From Pseudo-nitzschia pungens (Eukaryota > Bacillariophyta > Bacillariophyceae > Bacillariales > Bacillariaceae), in the NCBI GenBank assembly GCA_037355855.1, contig CM074763.1:4526001-4590000 (forward strand): 64,000 bases of DNA, written 5' to 3'. Position 1 is the first letter of the stretch. Each line of letters starts with the position of its first letter. The position numbers were made by a program, and so were the translations under genes. Of the stretch, positions 20,252 to 31,637 are shown in pieces. The notes below the pieces were generated by a model. That model saw nothing but the letters and a program-made list of their open reading frames with translations, was not told the DNA's origin and ran no database searches.

Positions 20252-21663
20252 CGGTGTTGGCGTTCGTGTCGGTGCCGGCATTCTTTTCCGTGGCGGCGAC
20301 ATTGGTGCCCGGAGGGTTCGATCGTTGCTTTTTCCGCATCGACCGATTTTTCTCCTGCTGCTTCGCGATCCATCGCGAGACGGCCAGCGCATAAGAGTTG
20401 TACAAGAACACCTTGACTCTTTGCTGGTGGTCTTTTTTCGCGGGCGGCGACAATGACGATGCCGATGCATATGCCGATGCCGATGCCGACGACAACGGCC
20501 CGACGACTCCGCAAGCGATCCCGGTTTGCGGGGCAACGTGCAATTGTTTCACGTCGAAGTGAAGGACTTTTCGGTAGATCGGAGCGACCGGACCGTCCTC
20601 TTCTCGGGCTTCGAACACGAGTCGTCGCCGTTGATGGTCTCGTGATTTTTCTCGGGTTCCCGAGGTGGTCGCGCGTTCGCTGCCACCGCCTCCGCCTCCG
20701 CCACCGCCCGTGCCGCAGTGTTCATAGACGGGTTTTCGAAAGGCGCACCCGGCGTAGGTTCCGCCCCGTCGCGTGTCTCGGAGCCTCCAGAAGGAATCGA
20801 TCCGACCCAGGTTCAGGGTCAGCGTCCGGGTGCTCAAATCGAGGTATTCCAGTTTCGTCACGTCGTGCAGACAGTCCGTGATGCGCGGGAAACCGGATCG
20901 CCTCCTCCTCTTTCTCTTTTTCGTTTTGCGATTGGCCGCGTCCGCAAGCAGCACCCGTACCGGGAGACGTTCCCCGTTCCGGAGAACGAATCCCTTCCGG
21001 CTCTTGGGTTTCCATGGCGTACGGCTGGGACTCCGGTTCCATGGAGGTAGTGGCGGTCGTTCTTTCTCGATCCTCGTCCGAGGATTCCGACGATTGTTGT
21101 TGGTCGTCCTCTTCCTCTTCCTCGTCGCCGTAGTTTTCGTTTTCGTTTTCATTTTCGTTTTCGTTTTCGCTATCCGTGCGAGCGATCAAACGCCGCTCGA
21201 GGTATTCCGTTAGGTGATTCTTCTCCCGGGTCCTCCATTCCTCGTAGGAAAGCCCGCCTTCTTTGTACTCCACCCCCACTCTTGTCCGGAAATAATCGGG
21301 ATCGAAAGAGGTGTTGGGAGCCCCCGAGAGTTGGGTGGAAAAGGAAAACCCAATGGGTCGGCCATCCGCGTCGATTCGCGGCGGAAGAAAGTCGCCAAAG
21401 AATTGCGCCAACCCGGACCCCAGGGCTTTGTCGTCATTCTGATCGTCGTTAGTTTTTCTTTTGTTGTTGTTGTTGTTGTTGCTGCTGCTGTTGTTGTTGT
21501 TGTTGTTGTTGTTGTTGCTGCTGCTGCTGTTGCCGTTGCTGCTGCGATTGGAAGAGTCCCTGGCCGTCGTAATGGTTGGGGATCTGGCCGTCGTAATGGT
21601 TGGGGATCTGGTCGTTTTCTCGGGCTTCTGAGATGGATGCATGATGATGTTCTGGAACGAATC
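19219..21663 (-). CDS. Long low-complexity N-terminal exon of the POT1-like gene (or separate unknown gene)
   Basis: About 800 residues of mostly low-complexity protein, read in two minus-strand frames that meet somewhere around 21000-21050 without a credible intron; one base would have to be skipped. The upstream part contains Asn/Ser tracts (GTT/GCT repeats near 21465-21540), then a denser segment (FGDFLPPRIDADGRPIGFSF, SYEEWRTREKNHLTEYLERR). The downstream part includes TKLEYLDLSTRTLTLNLGRI, KVFLYNSYALAVSRWIAKQ and MIDVVMSVSNVPAICIFP, which look like structured islands, separated by Asn/Thr, Glu/Asn and Asp tracts encoded by hexamer repeats. I recognise no domain. The exon ends at a good donor leading into OB1. 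It may be an extension of the telomere protein or an adjoining gene; the initiator may be any of the Met codons near 21663-21642. Confidence 0.5.
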
Positions 21664-21669
21664 AATCAA

Positions 21670-22212
21670 TCGATCTGATCCGGTTCACCGAGACTCGAAA
21701 CGAAGGGCCTCCGAGATCTCAGTTTTCAAGCTAACTGTCAGTCGTTTGTATAACTTCGCTGGATTGCTTCGGTGCTCTAACTTGTTTGTTGGTGTCGGTT
21801 CAATGATGGTGTATCATAAATCCGACTTCGATCCTCGATCATCATCTTTCAAAAAACCTCGAAATCGATCTCAGATTTCAGCACGCATCTGAATCGAATC
21901 AACAAAAAAGAAACAAGAATTGGAGTGATGATCGCAAGATTACCAACTAGGTACGGTACGAGTAAGGTTACCGGTAAGGTTACTCGTACTCCTTCTACAA
22001 AGCATTTGCGTGCGGTTGATACTCAAAATATCAAAAGATAAACAAAGATTCCCGTGACTTGCTGATTATTGATGTTATCCCCGAGGAACATTATTACTAA
22101 CTCATTCATTCCATACCGTAGGTCCTACTCAAGAAATCATTCCCATCTCGTAAAGTATTCAACCATTCTCTTCTGTAACACAATTTTATAATCATTCATC
22201 CTTAAAATACCT
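21670..22212. other. Intergenic spacer
   Basis: No gene seen. It contains a GTAC/TTACC-rich stretch at 21950-21995 similar to those upstream of other genes in this window. GC content falls noticeably from here toward the next gene. Confidence 0.4.
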
Positions 22213-23615
22213 CTATCCCGTACCACTCCATGATCCGTCCGGCAATTCATATGGAATCTCCGGCAATTCAATACTTGGATGCGCTTTCCGCTTGTTGCCA
22301 GAGAGCGAATTAGCCATCAGTCTATCCACCTTCAACTTCATAGAAGCTTGGGAAATAAACTCCAACCAGAACTTGAATACCTTGTACCGAACAGTCTGGA
22401 AGCGAAATGAAGTATCGGGGCAAGTGCTGTTGTAGATGACTGTCCTCTTTCTAGAAACATCGTCTTCCAAACCTTTGAAGGAGCGGGAAATAATATCGGC
22501 CTTGGTATCTCCATCAAAGATATCTGTATCATACGAGGATCGAACCTTCATAGCCAGGGGAAGACTCGTCGGAGAATTACCCAAGCACTCTTTGCGAATG
22601 AAGTCAGGGCGTAGATTCTCAATGTGATTGAGGGTTTGGAAAACAAAACAGATATCAGCCAAAAAGGAAATGTACATGGCTCGGCTGTACATCTCCTCGC
22701 AACTGTCCATGAGAAATTGCATCGAAACCTTTTCCTTATCAAACTTGTTGTAGTCAGGAACACGGGAGAGATCTGCCTTGAATATAATGTCGAACAAGGT
22801 GTATCCCAACTGGATGTGCTCGATGGAAAGCCACATCCGTTTTCTCAGAGGAGGCATGAGATCATAACTAACTGGTGTTCCACCTCGCATGGTTAAGAAA
22901 CCCGCATGGGAAGCGACCAGTTTGAAATCTTCGCTCCCACCATCCACACCGTCAATTACAAATTTCCTTGAGGTTGAAACCGAACGACGACCGAATGCAG
23001 ACGACAGAGTACCAGCTTCTGACTTTTTCAGATAATGGTAGAGCAGAACCACAGAGCGCTCTAGGAATTCCACCAACGAATCGCCATCAATCATATCTGA
23101 TCTGTCTGGGGAAACATACTGAACATTGAATTTATCCTTCGCTAGTGGCTCCATGCACTTCCCAGGTTCGCACCCTGATGAAGAAACTCAATCAGGGATG
23201 CACACCCCGAACCCTTTTGCAATACTTTTGCACAGTTGAGAGCATCTCCGAAGAAATGGGACTTTCGTTTTGAATAGCCCGCCCAACTTTGAACCAAACC
23301 AAAGAATCCAAGACAGGGCAAAATGGAAAGCATCATTTGTTGGGATTTCAATAGTGCAATTTGCATTGACTCTTCGTCGAGCGTCTGGGGGAAGCACATG
23401 ATCTTCATGATAGCTTGGTACTCCTCCGAAGTCGGCTCAACCTGAGGAAAGTACTTCAATAGTGTCAGTCGTAGATCACAATCACGAACGACTTTTGGTT
23501 GAGTGTCCGTGTTCGTAGTTGGGGGGGAGAGGTGTTGCTGGATAGTATCAAGGAGTGTTGATGGATGGACCAGTTTAGGAGGGCTGACCGGTGAGTTGTT
23601 CTTGGCTGAAGACAT
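22213..23615 (-). pseudogene. Unrecognised AT-richer gene split between two overlapping frames
   Basis: Two minus-strand frames overlap by about 13 bases. The first starts at ATG 23615 (MSSAKNNSPVSPPKLVH) and stops at 23142. The second opens at ATG 23154 and runs to 22213 (313 codons). The first contains FPQVEPTSEEYQAIMKIM and FFGLVQSWAGYSKRKSHFFG; the second contains LVEFLERSVVLLYHYLKK, PPLRKRMWLSIEHIQLGYTL and RYKVFKFWLEFISQASM. Both look like genuine globular protein, and together they would make one chain of about 470 residues if one base were gained at the junction. No intron fits. I recognise no family. Codon usage is AT-richer than in flanking housekeeping genes, so it may be a recent acquisition, part of a mobile element, or a gene hit by an indel. 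Two true overlapping genes are less likely in a nuclear genome. Confidence 0.5.
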
Positions 23616-25232
23616 GATAGGCAACAGTGCTTGAGAAGGCGATTTGTGGAAGGGACGCAATGGAGGTACGAAACAATTTACGGAAAATGGAAGAAAAAAT
23701 ACTCTTATTGTTGCAGTAGAAGTTGTGTAGACTGGACAAAATCACTTAGTGACCGGGGAGCTAATGACTGGAGAACAAGGGCTTTGAAACAAGGGGAGCT
23801 TGAAGTTGAAGTAAGAATGACCACCGTAGAAACCACGGGGAGAATTTGAGTAGTTGTATTCCATGGAACGGGCAAATGGAAGAGAACTACTCAAATTGTT
23901 CCAGTAGACTGGACAAAATCACTTAGTGACCGGGGAGCTGATGACTGGAGAACAAGGGCTTTCACGAGGAGTGTAGGTCGGTTTGCGATGGAAGTGCCTG
24001 TCTGTTTGCAATAGAGGCGCGGTACTCGTATGCGATAGAGGTGCGTGCCGGTCGGTTTGTGATAGAGGTAACTTACTGATTGGTTTAAAATATCTCGTGT
24101 AGGACTGTGTAAAGAATAAGAGTACTTCTATTCCAAATTGCGGGCAAATGGAATAGAACTACTATTATGCCTTACGGAGTTTTAAGTAGAGGTGGGGGAC
24201 CAGACAGACGGGTGGATGAGCCAATGAAAAAATTCTATTTTTGTGTACAATTTGTACAGTAAGATTACTGGGATATACCGTATGTAGAAAAAGAAATTTT
24301 AAGCACGAGAAGTGTGGTTGCTTCGATCGATCGTCGATCGTTCGATCGATGACACGATGGAGTTGCAGATCGTTCCTATGTTGACGCGACAGAGGTGCTA
24401 TGATTAAAATAAAAAGGGACTTACAGTCTTTTACAGCAGTGTTAAGAGGGGAGCAGTGTTTTGCAGCAGTGTTAAGCGGTCGAGGTGCAAGTGTTAAAAA
24501 GAGTGGTGCGGTCGAGGTGCAAGTGTTTCGATTATGAGAGGAGAAGAAGCCGGAGAGGTGCGTGCTATTACTGGAGGTGCGAACGATCCGGCGGCAAAAA
24601 CAAGAACGCTAGGTTCGTATGTAGTATGGGTATTGTATGTAGTTAAAAAGTGTGGGTATAAAGTGTGAATTAGAGCTAAAAAAAGTGTGTTAACGATGTG
24701 TTAACGAACGGGTAATTACCAAGAAAAATTACCCGTACGAAGTAAGGTTAACTTACTTCGTGCAAAGGATCTTTCTGGAGTACCCACGTACCAGTACCAG
24801 GTACCTACCTACCTACTACGTACTATAATATGATCCATGATCCCGCTTTCCGCGAAGAGGTCCACGAAAAACGTACGAAACGCGATGTCCATTGAATCAA
24901 TCAATCATCAATCAAAAAATCAAAAAAATTCAAAAAAATAATAATATCGTCTCCGTCGTGTGATGGGCTCGATCCAATCGAGATTGGCTACGGGAAGGAC
25001 CTTACTGTTCGATTTCAATCTCAATCCTCAATCCGCAATCCTCAAATCCAGTCGGGATCATCACTTCGGTCAACTCTTTGTTATTGAAGCCTCTCGACGG
25101 AAATAGTGACAACAGACCAACCAGCAAAGGACGGACAAACAACAACAACAACAACAACAACGCGATACCTGCTTGCCAGCCACCACTCGCTGTCATCGCA
25201 TTCCGCCACACACTACAAAACACTCCCAAACC
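23616..25232. other. AT-rich intergenic region with a direct duplication and element remnants
   Basis: A segment of about 65 bp beginning GTAGACTGGACAAAATCACT occurs twice in direct orientation (about 23726-23790 and 23903-23965), differing at very few bases. Next comes a GATAGAGGTGCG-type tandem (about 23985-24070), then a stretch at 24205-24300 resembling one at 52665-52735 inside the right-hand repeat region. Tandem GTGTTAAG/GAGGTGCAAGTGTT motifs follow (24430-24530). A GTAC-rich block at 24710-24830 precedes the exosome gene. No coding gene is supported. Confidence 0.5.
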
Positions 25233-25918
25233 ATGCCCCGAAAACCCGCCAAACTCGCCAACTGCTACGTCCCCCTGCCGCTTCCGGAGCCGGATTCCAC
25301 TCCATCCAACAAAGGCAGCGACGATTCACGCCCCGACGGAAGGACCTCCGGGCACGAGCTCCGCCGCCTGTGCCTCGAAACCTCCGTCGTCTCCAGGGCC
25401 GCCGGGTCCGCCCTGGTCGAGCTCGGCCACACCAAGATCCTCGCCGAGGTTCACATCGGTGCCGATACCGTTGCATCCAAACACAACAACAACAACAAGA
25501 GCATCGGCGACGAGGCCACCAGCGACGCCGGATCCCTCCGCTGCGCGCTCCAATTTGCTCCCCACATCGGGATCGACCGCGTCGCCCAGCAAACCCGGTC
25601 CGTCCTGCCGCTGGACGGGAGCGGCGGCGCTGCTGCCGGAGCGGCAACCGCTGCCATCAGCGCCGGGAAGCTCAACCAGGAGATTGTCCGCAGGGAATCC
25701 GACCTCTCGCGGCAGCTCCGGGCGGCCCTCCTGCCGGTGGTCCTCCTGGAAGAGTACCCCAGGTGCTGCGTGGTTGTCCAGGTCACCGTGCTGCAGGACG
25801 ACGGGAGCTGCCTCTCGGCGGCGATCGCTGCGGCATCGCTGGCGCTGGTGGACGCCCGCGTCGAGATCTCGGACCTGGTTGTCTCGTGCACCGTGGCGGT
25901 CGTTCGAACCGGGGATGG

Positions 25919-25951
<33 letters not shown>

Positions 25952-26279
25952 GCTCTTTTTGGCCGATCCGACCGAGCTCGAGGTGGACAACGCTGCGTCG
26001 GGGTCGGCGTTGTCGTTCGCGTCCAGCAGCGGCGGCGGCAACGACAACGACAACGACAACGACAACAACAAGTCCTCCGTGTCGCTCGTGTGCCTGGCCA
26101 TGACCCCGAACCGCAAGGAGGTGACGCTGTGGAGCCAGTCGGGACGATTGTCGGCGGAGGCCGCCTCCAGGGCCATGGAGCTCTGCCGGGACGGGTGCCG
26201 GACCATGCACGGCTTTCTGCGGGAGGCCTGCCTGAGCAGCGCCGGTGCGACCGCCGATGCGGTGGGATCGCGGCAATAA
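25233..26279 (+). CDS. EXOSC6: Exosome subunit MTR3/EXOSC6-like, RNase PH fold
   Basis: This intronless frame of 348 residues starts at ATG 25233 (MPRKPAKLANCYV). It encodes one RNase PH domain of the six-membered exosome ring, which threads RNA for 3'-5' decay and processing. The N-terminal RNase PH motif is DGRTSGHELRRLCLETSVVS, followed by GSALVELGHTKILAEVHIG. The second half has LPVVLLEEYPRCCVVVQVTV and ALVDARVEISDLVVSCTVAV, then FLADPTELE, matching MTR3 better than RRP41 (ADAGVEMYDLVVGC and LLDPTRLEE in human EXOSC6). Eukaryotic ring subunits are catalytically inactive, and I see no phosphorolytic site. Two low-complexity insertions, Glu/Asn near residue 229 and Asp/Asn near residue 269, come from hexamer microsatellites in surface-loop positions. 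RRP41 or RRP46 remain less likely alternatives. Confidence 0.8.
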
Positions 26280-27890
26280 TCGCCGCGACGACACCGGTCC
26301 GAATGAAACCGAAACCGAAACCGAAAATGCGAACGAAACCGAAACCGAAAATGAAAATGAAAATGCGGATTCGCGTTCGAGCCGACGCGATGCGCTCCCA
26401 ATCGGTGTTGAATGCCGTTGCGTTTCGTTTCGTTGTGTTGCGTTGCGTTGCGCACACTCGCTCCTGCTACCCGCTATTCATTGAGTCGCTCGAGGCGAAG
26501 GTCATCGGAAGCGACACACATGGGCAGGAAAAGCATACCACAGCGCACCATACATGCATACATGCGTGCGTGCGTGCAAGCCCGGCCATTGTTGTGTGAT
26601 TGCTACAACTACTACTATTTTCCGACGGCCGAACTGACGGATGGAATGGTTTGCGAAAGCATGCATCGAAGAAAAGGAAGGAAACAAGGAAGAGAGAGAG
26701 AGAGAGAGAGAAAAAAAAAGAGAGAGAACGCAGCGGAACGTCCTGTGAAAATGGGAAGAGATCGGTTCCATCCGACGATCCGTCCGTCCCGTCCATCCAT
26801 TCAAAGAGGCACCCCTTTGAAACTGCGTTCGATCGATCGATGTATGTCGATCGATCTGATTGATCCGTGGTTTGTGCGTCTTCTTTGATCGATCGAGGAA
26901 TCATCCTTCTGTGGATCGCAAACCAACAAAACAAAACAAACAAACAAACAAACAATCCATACAATATAATATAATATTACAATAGTATTGCATCATTAAT
27001 AGTAATACAATACGATATGAAACTTTCAACAATTGAGCAACTCGCAACAAAAAATATCGGCAAAGTAATGTTTCTGCAGTTATGATACAACGGGACGAGA
27101 CCAAACCGACTAGCGCTATGTGGTGTATTCTATCAAACTAGGCTCGAAATTGTTGTTGCTTCCATTATTTAAAAAATGGAATACTGTATCCGAAAATAGC
27201 GTGCATTGCAAATGCGTGTCTTTGGGGCAAAATTGGTGTTTCTTTGTATTATTCATATTAGCACTAAGTATATTACAGTAGTAGTACTTCCAAAATTACA
27301 GAATTTGTCCTTCTTTTCCGCAAAAAGACAGCGTTGCTCTTTTATGTCCTTGTTCCAAAAACAAGGCAAACGCATCGCGGTGGTACACAGCAGATCAGCG
27401 GAGCAGATTGCTTCTCAATCCGGTTTGGGTTGCTCCCCAACTTCCAACGGCAGGAATGGGGTTTCGTTCTTTGTGTGTTGGTTTGTGTGTTGGTTTGTGT
27501 GTTGGTTCGTGTGTTTGCGTCTGTGTTTGTGTCCGTGTTTGCGTCCGTGTTTGCGTCCGTGTTTGCGTCCGTGTTTGCGTTCGTGATTTTCCATGTGTGT
27601 ACAATGCTGGCAAAACAAATGATGCCGAGAAGATTGTCTTCCCGGCGAGGTTGCCGGAAAATCAAAAGTTGTCTGGAGATATAGACCTAACGCGTGGGCC
27701 ACTACGGTACTGGTACTGTTGCATCGCGACTCTTTCTTCCGGCAGTGTTTCGAACCACAAAACGCCCCATCTCCGGCACCCAATACCGTGCCACAAACCA
27801 AGTTACGATTGATTTTGATTCATTGATTATTCTCACATCCCATCCCATCCCTTCCCATCACAAAATCCCATCCCGTCACTTAACTTCGCA
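26280..27890. other. Microsatellite-rich intergenic region
   Basis: No gene is supported. Contents in order: CGAAAC/GAAAAT hexamers (26305-26370), a GTTGC array (about 26425-26450), a GA tract (26692-26725), ATCG repeats (26830-26860), an AAAC array (26928-26955), GTGTGTTGGTTT repeats (27470-27515) and GTCCGTGTTTGC 12-mers (27525-27580). The 12-mers give open frames on both strands that I regard as artefacts. Confidence 0.6.
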
Positions 27891-28736
27891 TTACGCCAGA
27901 TCCTTCCGCTCGAGATCGAATTTTCGGGTGAGCGTCGTCAGAACGTACTCGTAGACCACCATGCTGCTCCCATTGGCAATCGTCGACCGGACCAATCCCG
28001 GCACCAGCCCCCGAAAGAGGCGCCCGTTCCGAAAGTTTTCTTTCAGCAGCTCGAGGGTGCCGGTTTGGGCGTACTTTCCCGACTGCCGCTGCGTCTTGAC
28101 CACGTCGGCGGGCCAGCAGGTCAGCCAGGCCAGGTTGGCGCAGATGGCCCCCTTGCAAAAGGGCGAGAGGCGCTCCCCGTCGGGCGTCATCATGATTTCC
28201 GGGACGTACCCGTTGCGGCACAGGGCCTTGGAGGCGTCGATGTAGACCATGAACGCCGTGTACAAGATGGTGTTGCGGGCCAGCGTGACGCCCGTCCCGT
28301 CCAGGACCTCCCGGATGTTCCACGAGTGCTCCACCTGCCGCCGCGTCTTGAAAAAGTCGGTGGGGATCTCCACCAGGCCCCTCGACAATCCCCCGGCGGC
28401 CCCCGCAACCATGACCTGCCAGTCGAAGATTCCGAGCGTCTTGTGGCCGACCGATTCCGGGAATTGTTCTTCGAGGCTTGCCTTGGCGGCCCCCGAGACG
28501 CCAAACTGGGCGGATCGCATAAAGGCGCCGCCCACAAAGAGGGGGAGGCCGCCCCGGTAGAGACCGGCGATGCCCTCCCGGGCAAAGAGCTCCGAGGCGA
28601 CGGCGATTCCACCGGAGCGGGAGGCGCTCGGGAGTCCCTGCATTCGGACCTTGACGGTGTCCAGGGGCTGGCCGACGACGACCGTGGTCAGCCCGTACGA
28701 GGCTCCGGCGACAAAGGGAACCAGGTTTTCGATCAT
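27891..28736 (-). CDS. Mitochondrial carrier family (SLC25) transporter
   Basis: This intronless frame of 281 residues has the three-fold repeat of mitochondrial carriers. The signature P-x-D/E-x-x-K/R motifs are PLDTVKVRMQ (from residue 24), PTDFFKTRRQ (about residue 125) and PADVVKTQRQ (about residue 216), each after the first helix of its repeat. Six membrane helices are expected, in the inner mitochondrial membrane. The first repeat (VGQPLDTVKVRMQG) resembles the carnitine/acylcarnitine and ornithine carrier branch, and repeat 3 has Trp before the Pro. The substrate cannot be read from sequence alone. Length is a little short of the usual 290-310. No presequence is seen, which is normal. 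It is bounded by repeat-rich spacers on both sides, with no operon-like neighbours. Confidence 0.9.
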   Translation of the reverse strand: MIENLVPFVAGASYGLTTVVVGQPLDTVKVRMQGLPSASRSGGIAVASELFAREGIAGLYRGGLPLFVGGAFMRSAQFGVSGAAKASLEEQFPESVGHKTLGIFDWQVMVAGAAGGLSRGLVEIPTDFFKTRRQVEHSWNIREVLDGTGVTLARNTILYTAFMVYIDASKALCRNGYVPEIMMTPDGERLSPFCKGAICANLAWLTCWPADVVKTQRQSGKYAQTGTLELLKENFRNGRLFRGLVPGLVRSTIANGSSMVVYEYVLTTLTRKFDLERKDLA

Positions 28737-31637
28737 GACGCGGGTTTTTTTGGGGGTGATGGGTGATTTGGTGATTTAACGACTAGTACCAAGTAATTTA
28801 GTATTGTGACTGTTGCGCACTTGTTGTGACTTTTGCGACGTGACTTTTGTGACGTGACTGTCGCGACAGTTGTGACCGTTCCAATGGTGCTTGTATGTGT
28901 TAGTCGGAGCCGTTCTTCTGCGTCACTTGCAACTTGTAACCCTTCGGAGGCACGAGTCGTTGAAGTGAATAATTTTTTAAAAAAAAATAATACAAGTGTC
29001 GGCAAGATTACTGGAATAGTAATGGCGACGACGGCGTGACGTTCCAACATCAACATCAACATCAGCATTGATACGGTAGGAGTAACATTCAACGAGAATG
29101 CTACTAGAGCGAATAAGTTCAGCACCGGTGTTTGTACTTGTAGTTTTCAGTTTTCGCTTGCGCAATGGAAGATTCCTGGTACTATTGTAGAGTAGCACGT
29201 ACCAGTACCGTCGTCCAACTGTTTCCGTAAAAACACTACAGAAGGGGACGCAGAACCAGGGAACAGCAAATAGACATCGTGCAGTACTCGTGTACCCATA
29301 AAAGTATTCGAACCGTTAAATATCACCTACGAAGTGTTGTACGTAACACTTGAAGAGACGTTCAACGATGACTCCTAGACGACTCCTCATCAATACTCTT
29401 CAAATAAGATTACCGTTCGATCTTCGATCGCACGGTAAACATTTACGGTGGGGTTTACGGTAGTGATGGATAAACATTAAATACCTCATCAATATGCGCG
29501 TTATTTTCCTGTGCACGACGAGAGTCACTTGTACAACAAGTACTAGTTCCATAAATCCTGCTTTCTACTAGAGACTGGTGTGCAAAGCAGTCTTTCCATC
29601 TCCTGGCAAGCATGGGTCGCATCCCAAACAGAAGGTGTTGGCAACAGAATTGGAAAATAAACTTTTTGTGCCAAGTCCAATAGGTGTACTAGTAGTATTA
29701 CCGTACTACAACATCATGATACTAACAATAATGGAACTACTAGTATAGTGATGGTCTAGTATCAAAAGCCAAAGAAGAAATTGTATGCTTTAAATTACTG
29801 CTAGTAATGAATAGGACCTGGACCACTCAACTAAATACCTGCACATCAGATGCAAACTTCTGTCTACTACTATCTCAAACAAGACAAAACAAACTAGTAG
29901 TACTAGTAGTACTGTTATTGCTAGTATTACTAGTACTAGTAGTAGTACTAGTAATACTACTTGTACAAATCACAAGCAATGCTGCTGGACAGCAGGCAAC
30001 AAGAATGATCATGAACCAGATCTTCCACCAATCAACAACAGAGTAATAGTAGAAACAATGGTGGGTCTCTGTTAGTATGGATTGTACTATCCTTTGAGTT
30101 CATGATGTTGTCCATCAGAAAAGCAACACAATTTTTGTCTGTGGTTTCCTTTGTCTTGATTCTTGAGAATCATGGTTGGATGAGAAATCTGCTCGCATTT
30201 CCAGCAGCAGCACCAACGGGTTCCAATATCATTATTACTACTATTAGTAGTAGTAGTTGTTGTTGTACTAGTAGTAGTTGTAGTACTACTAGTAGTAGTG
30301 ACAAATGACTTTCTTGGAACACATGATCATGGCATGATTGAGGTGCTTACTTCCCCACGATACTGTCTTGCCGCTTGTATTGCTGTGTGCCTTGCAACCA
30401 ACAAGAAGACGAGTATACTATGCGCACGGGTGGTGGTGGTGGGTCATTATTGGTGGTTTTTGTGGTGTTGGTGGTGCTGGTGCTTGACTTCTTTTGAGAT
30501 TCTTCTCCCGGGGGCATCGTGTTCCCACCACCCGGTCACCCCCAGAAAATCAATAACCGGCGAACGATGACAAACCAGCAGTGTCACCGTCACTTGGAGA
30601 TGCGACAACGATGGTCACGAATGCAACAAGAAGCCATCGCTGAATTTTCATCCGTCCTTGTTTTTTTATTTAAAAAAAAAAAAAAAAAAAATTAAAATTT
30701 TTGGCTTGGTTTCAGAATAGGACCTACCAGCAGTAATTACTCTTCCGGTTTCTTACCTTACAGTACCGTAAGGCTAACCTTACTAGCGGATGGTTGGTTT
30801 TGCTTTTCAACTACGAGTAAGTTACTGTACGTAACTTACTACGAAGTATTAGCGGGAATGATGGTAACTTACTTTATCGGTAAAGTTTTTTTTATCATTT
30901 TCCTCATTCGTGCCCGGGTCTTCAAACCCGCCAACAGTCGTACGCTGGGAGGGCCAAATCAACAAGAAACAAGAACGGACGAGGATGAATTCATTTTGCT
31001 TCGCGTCGTGATGGAGTAAATTTGGTCTTGCAACGATTGCACCACGAGAAACATCATCCCCCATAAAAAAAAGAGTTTTCCATAATTCGTTCAACCACGA
31101 CAAGATTTGATAAGCCCTTATCGCCTGGGAATTGCAAGATTTATCAATCGTGCACGAATCGATTAAAGTACGTGACGGTACCAATGGTACTGCTTCGTCA
31201 GATACCACCACCATTGGTGTCCCTAATCAAAACGGAACAAAAAAAATTGTCCAAACTATTCTTTCATCCAAGACCGCTTGGCCCACCGACGTTGGTCGTT
31301 TTTGCACCTCCGCGAAAACAAAGAAGACCATCGTCACCGAAAAAATAATTCCGTGTGTAATCTTACTTGCATCAAACACAATAATTTCACCATACCTACG
31401 TTCCCGAATTCCAAAAAAAAGATTGTTATAAGTACGGTAATTCTATTCAATCAAAACGGAACTGGGAACGAAAACAATCCGATTTTCTCTCCAACGGCCG
31501 GTACGACCGATCCCTAAAAAAATAAGTCGTTCAAATTATTTCTAACGATCATTCCAAAACCAACCACAAAAGGTTTGCTTTACAATTCTCCCACAAAAAC
31601 AAAACAACAAAACAACAATTCATTTCCACCAACAACA
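28737..31637. other. Long intergenic region, CTAGTA and GTAC rich
   Basis: Nothing coding can be supported over 2.9 kb. It holds degenerate GTGACTTTTGCGAC repeats (28800-28870), CAACAT units (29047-29065), GTAC-rich stretches (29195-29300 and 30745-30850), and dense ACTAGTAGT-type microsatellites (29690-29960, 30230-30300). There is also a TGGTGG tract (30430-30485) and an A18-type run near 30671-30690. A 68-codon frame at 30102 begins with a hydrophobic stretch but has no other support. Confidence 0.5.

Noticed and set aside
27206..27812. Frames through the GTGTTTGCGTCC repeats
   Set aside because: Stop-free only because the repeat unit is 12 bp; both strands show the same effect.
30102..30308. 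Short secreted or plastid-targeted protein (LLAFPAAAP after a hydrophobic stretch)
   Set aside because: 68 codons ending in microsatellite-encoded Ser/Cys; the hydrophobic stretch is broken and there is no downstream exon evidence.
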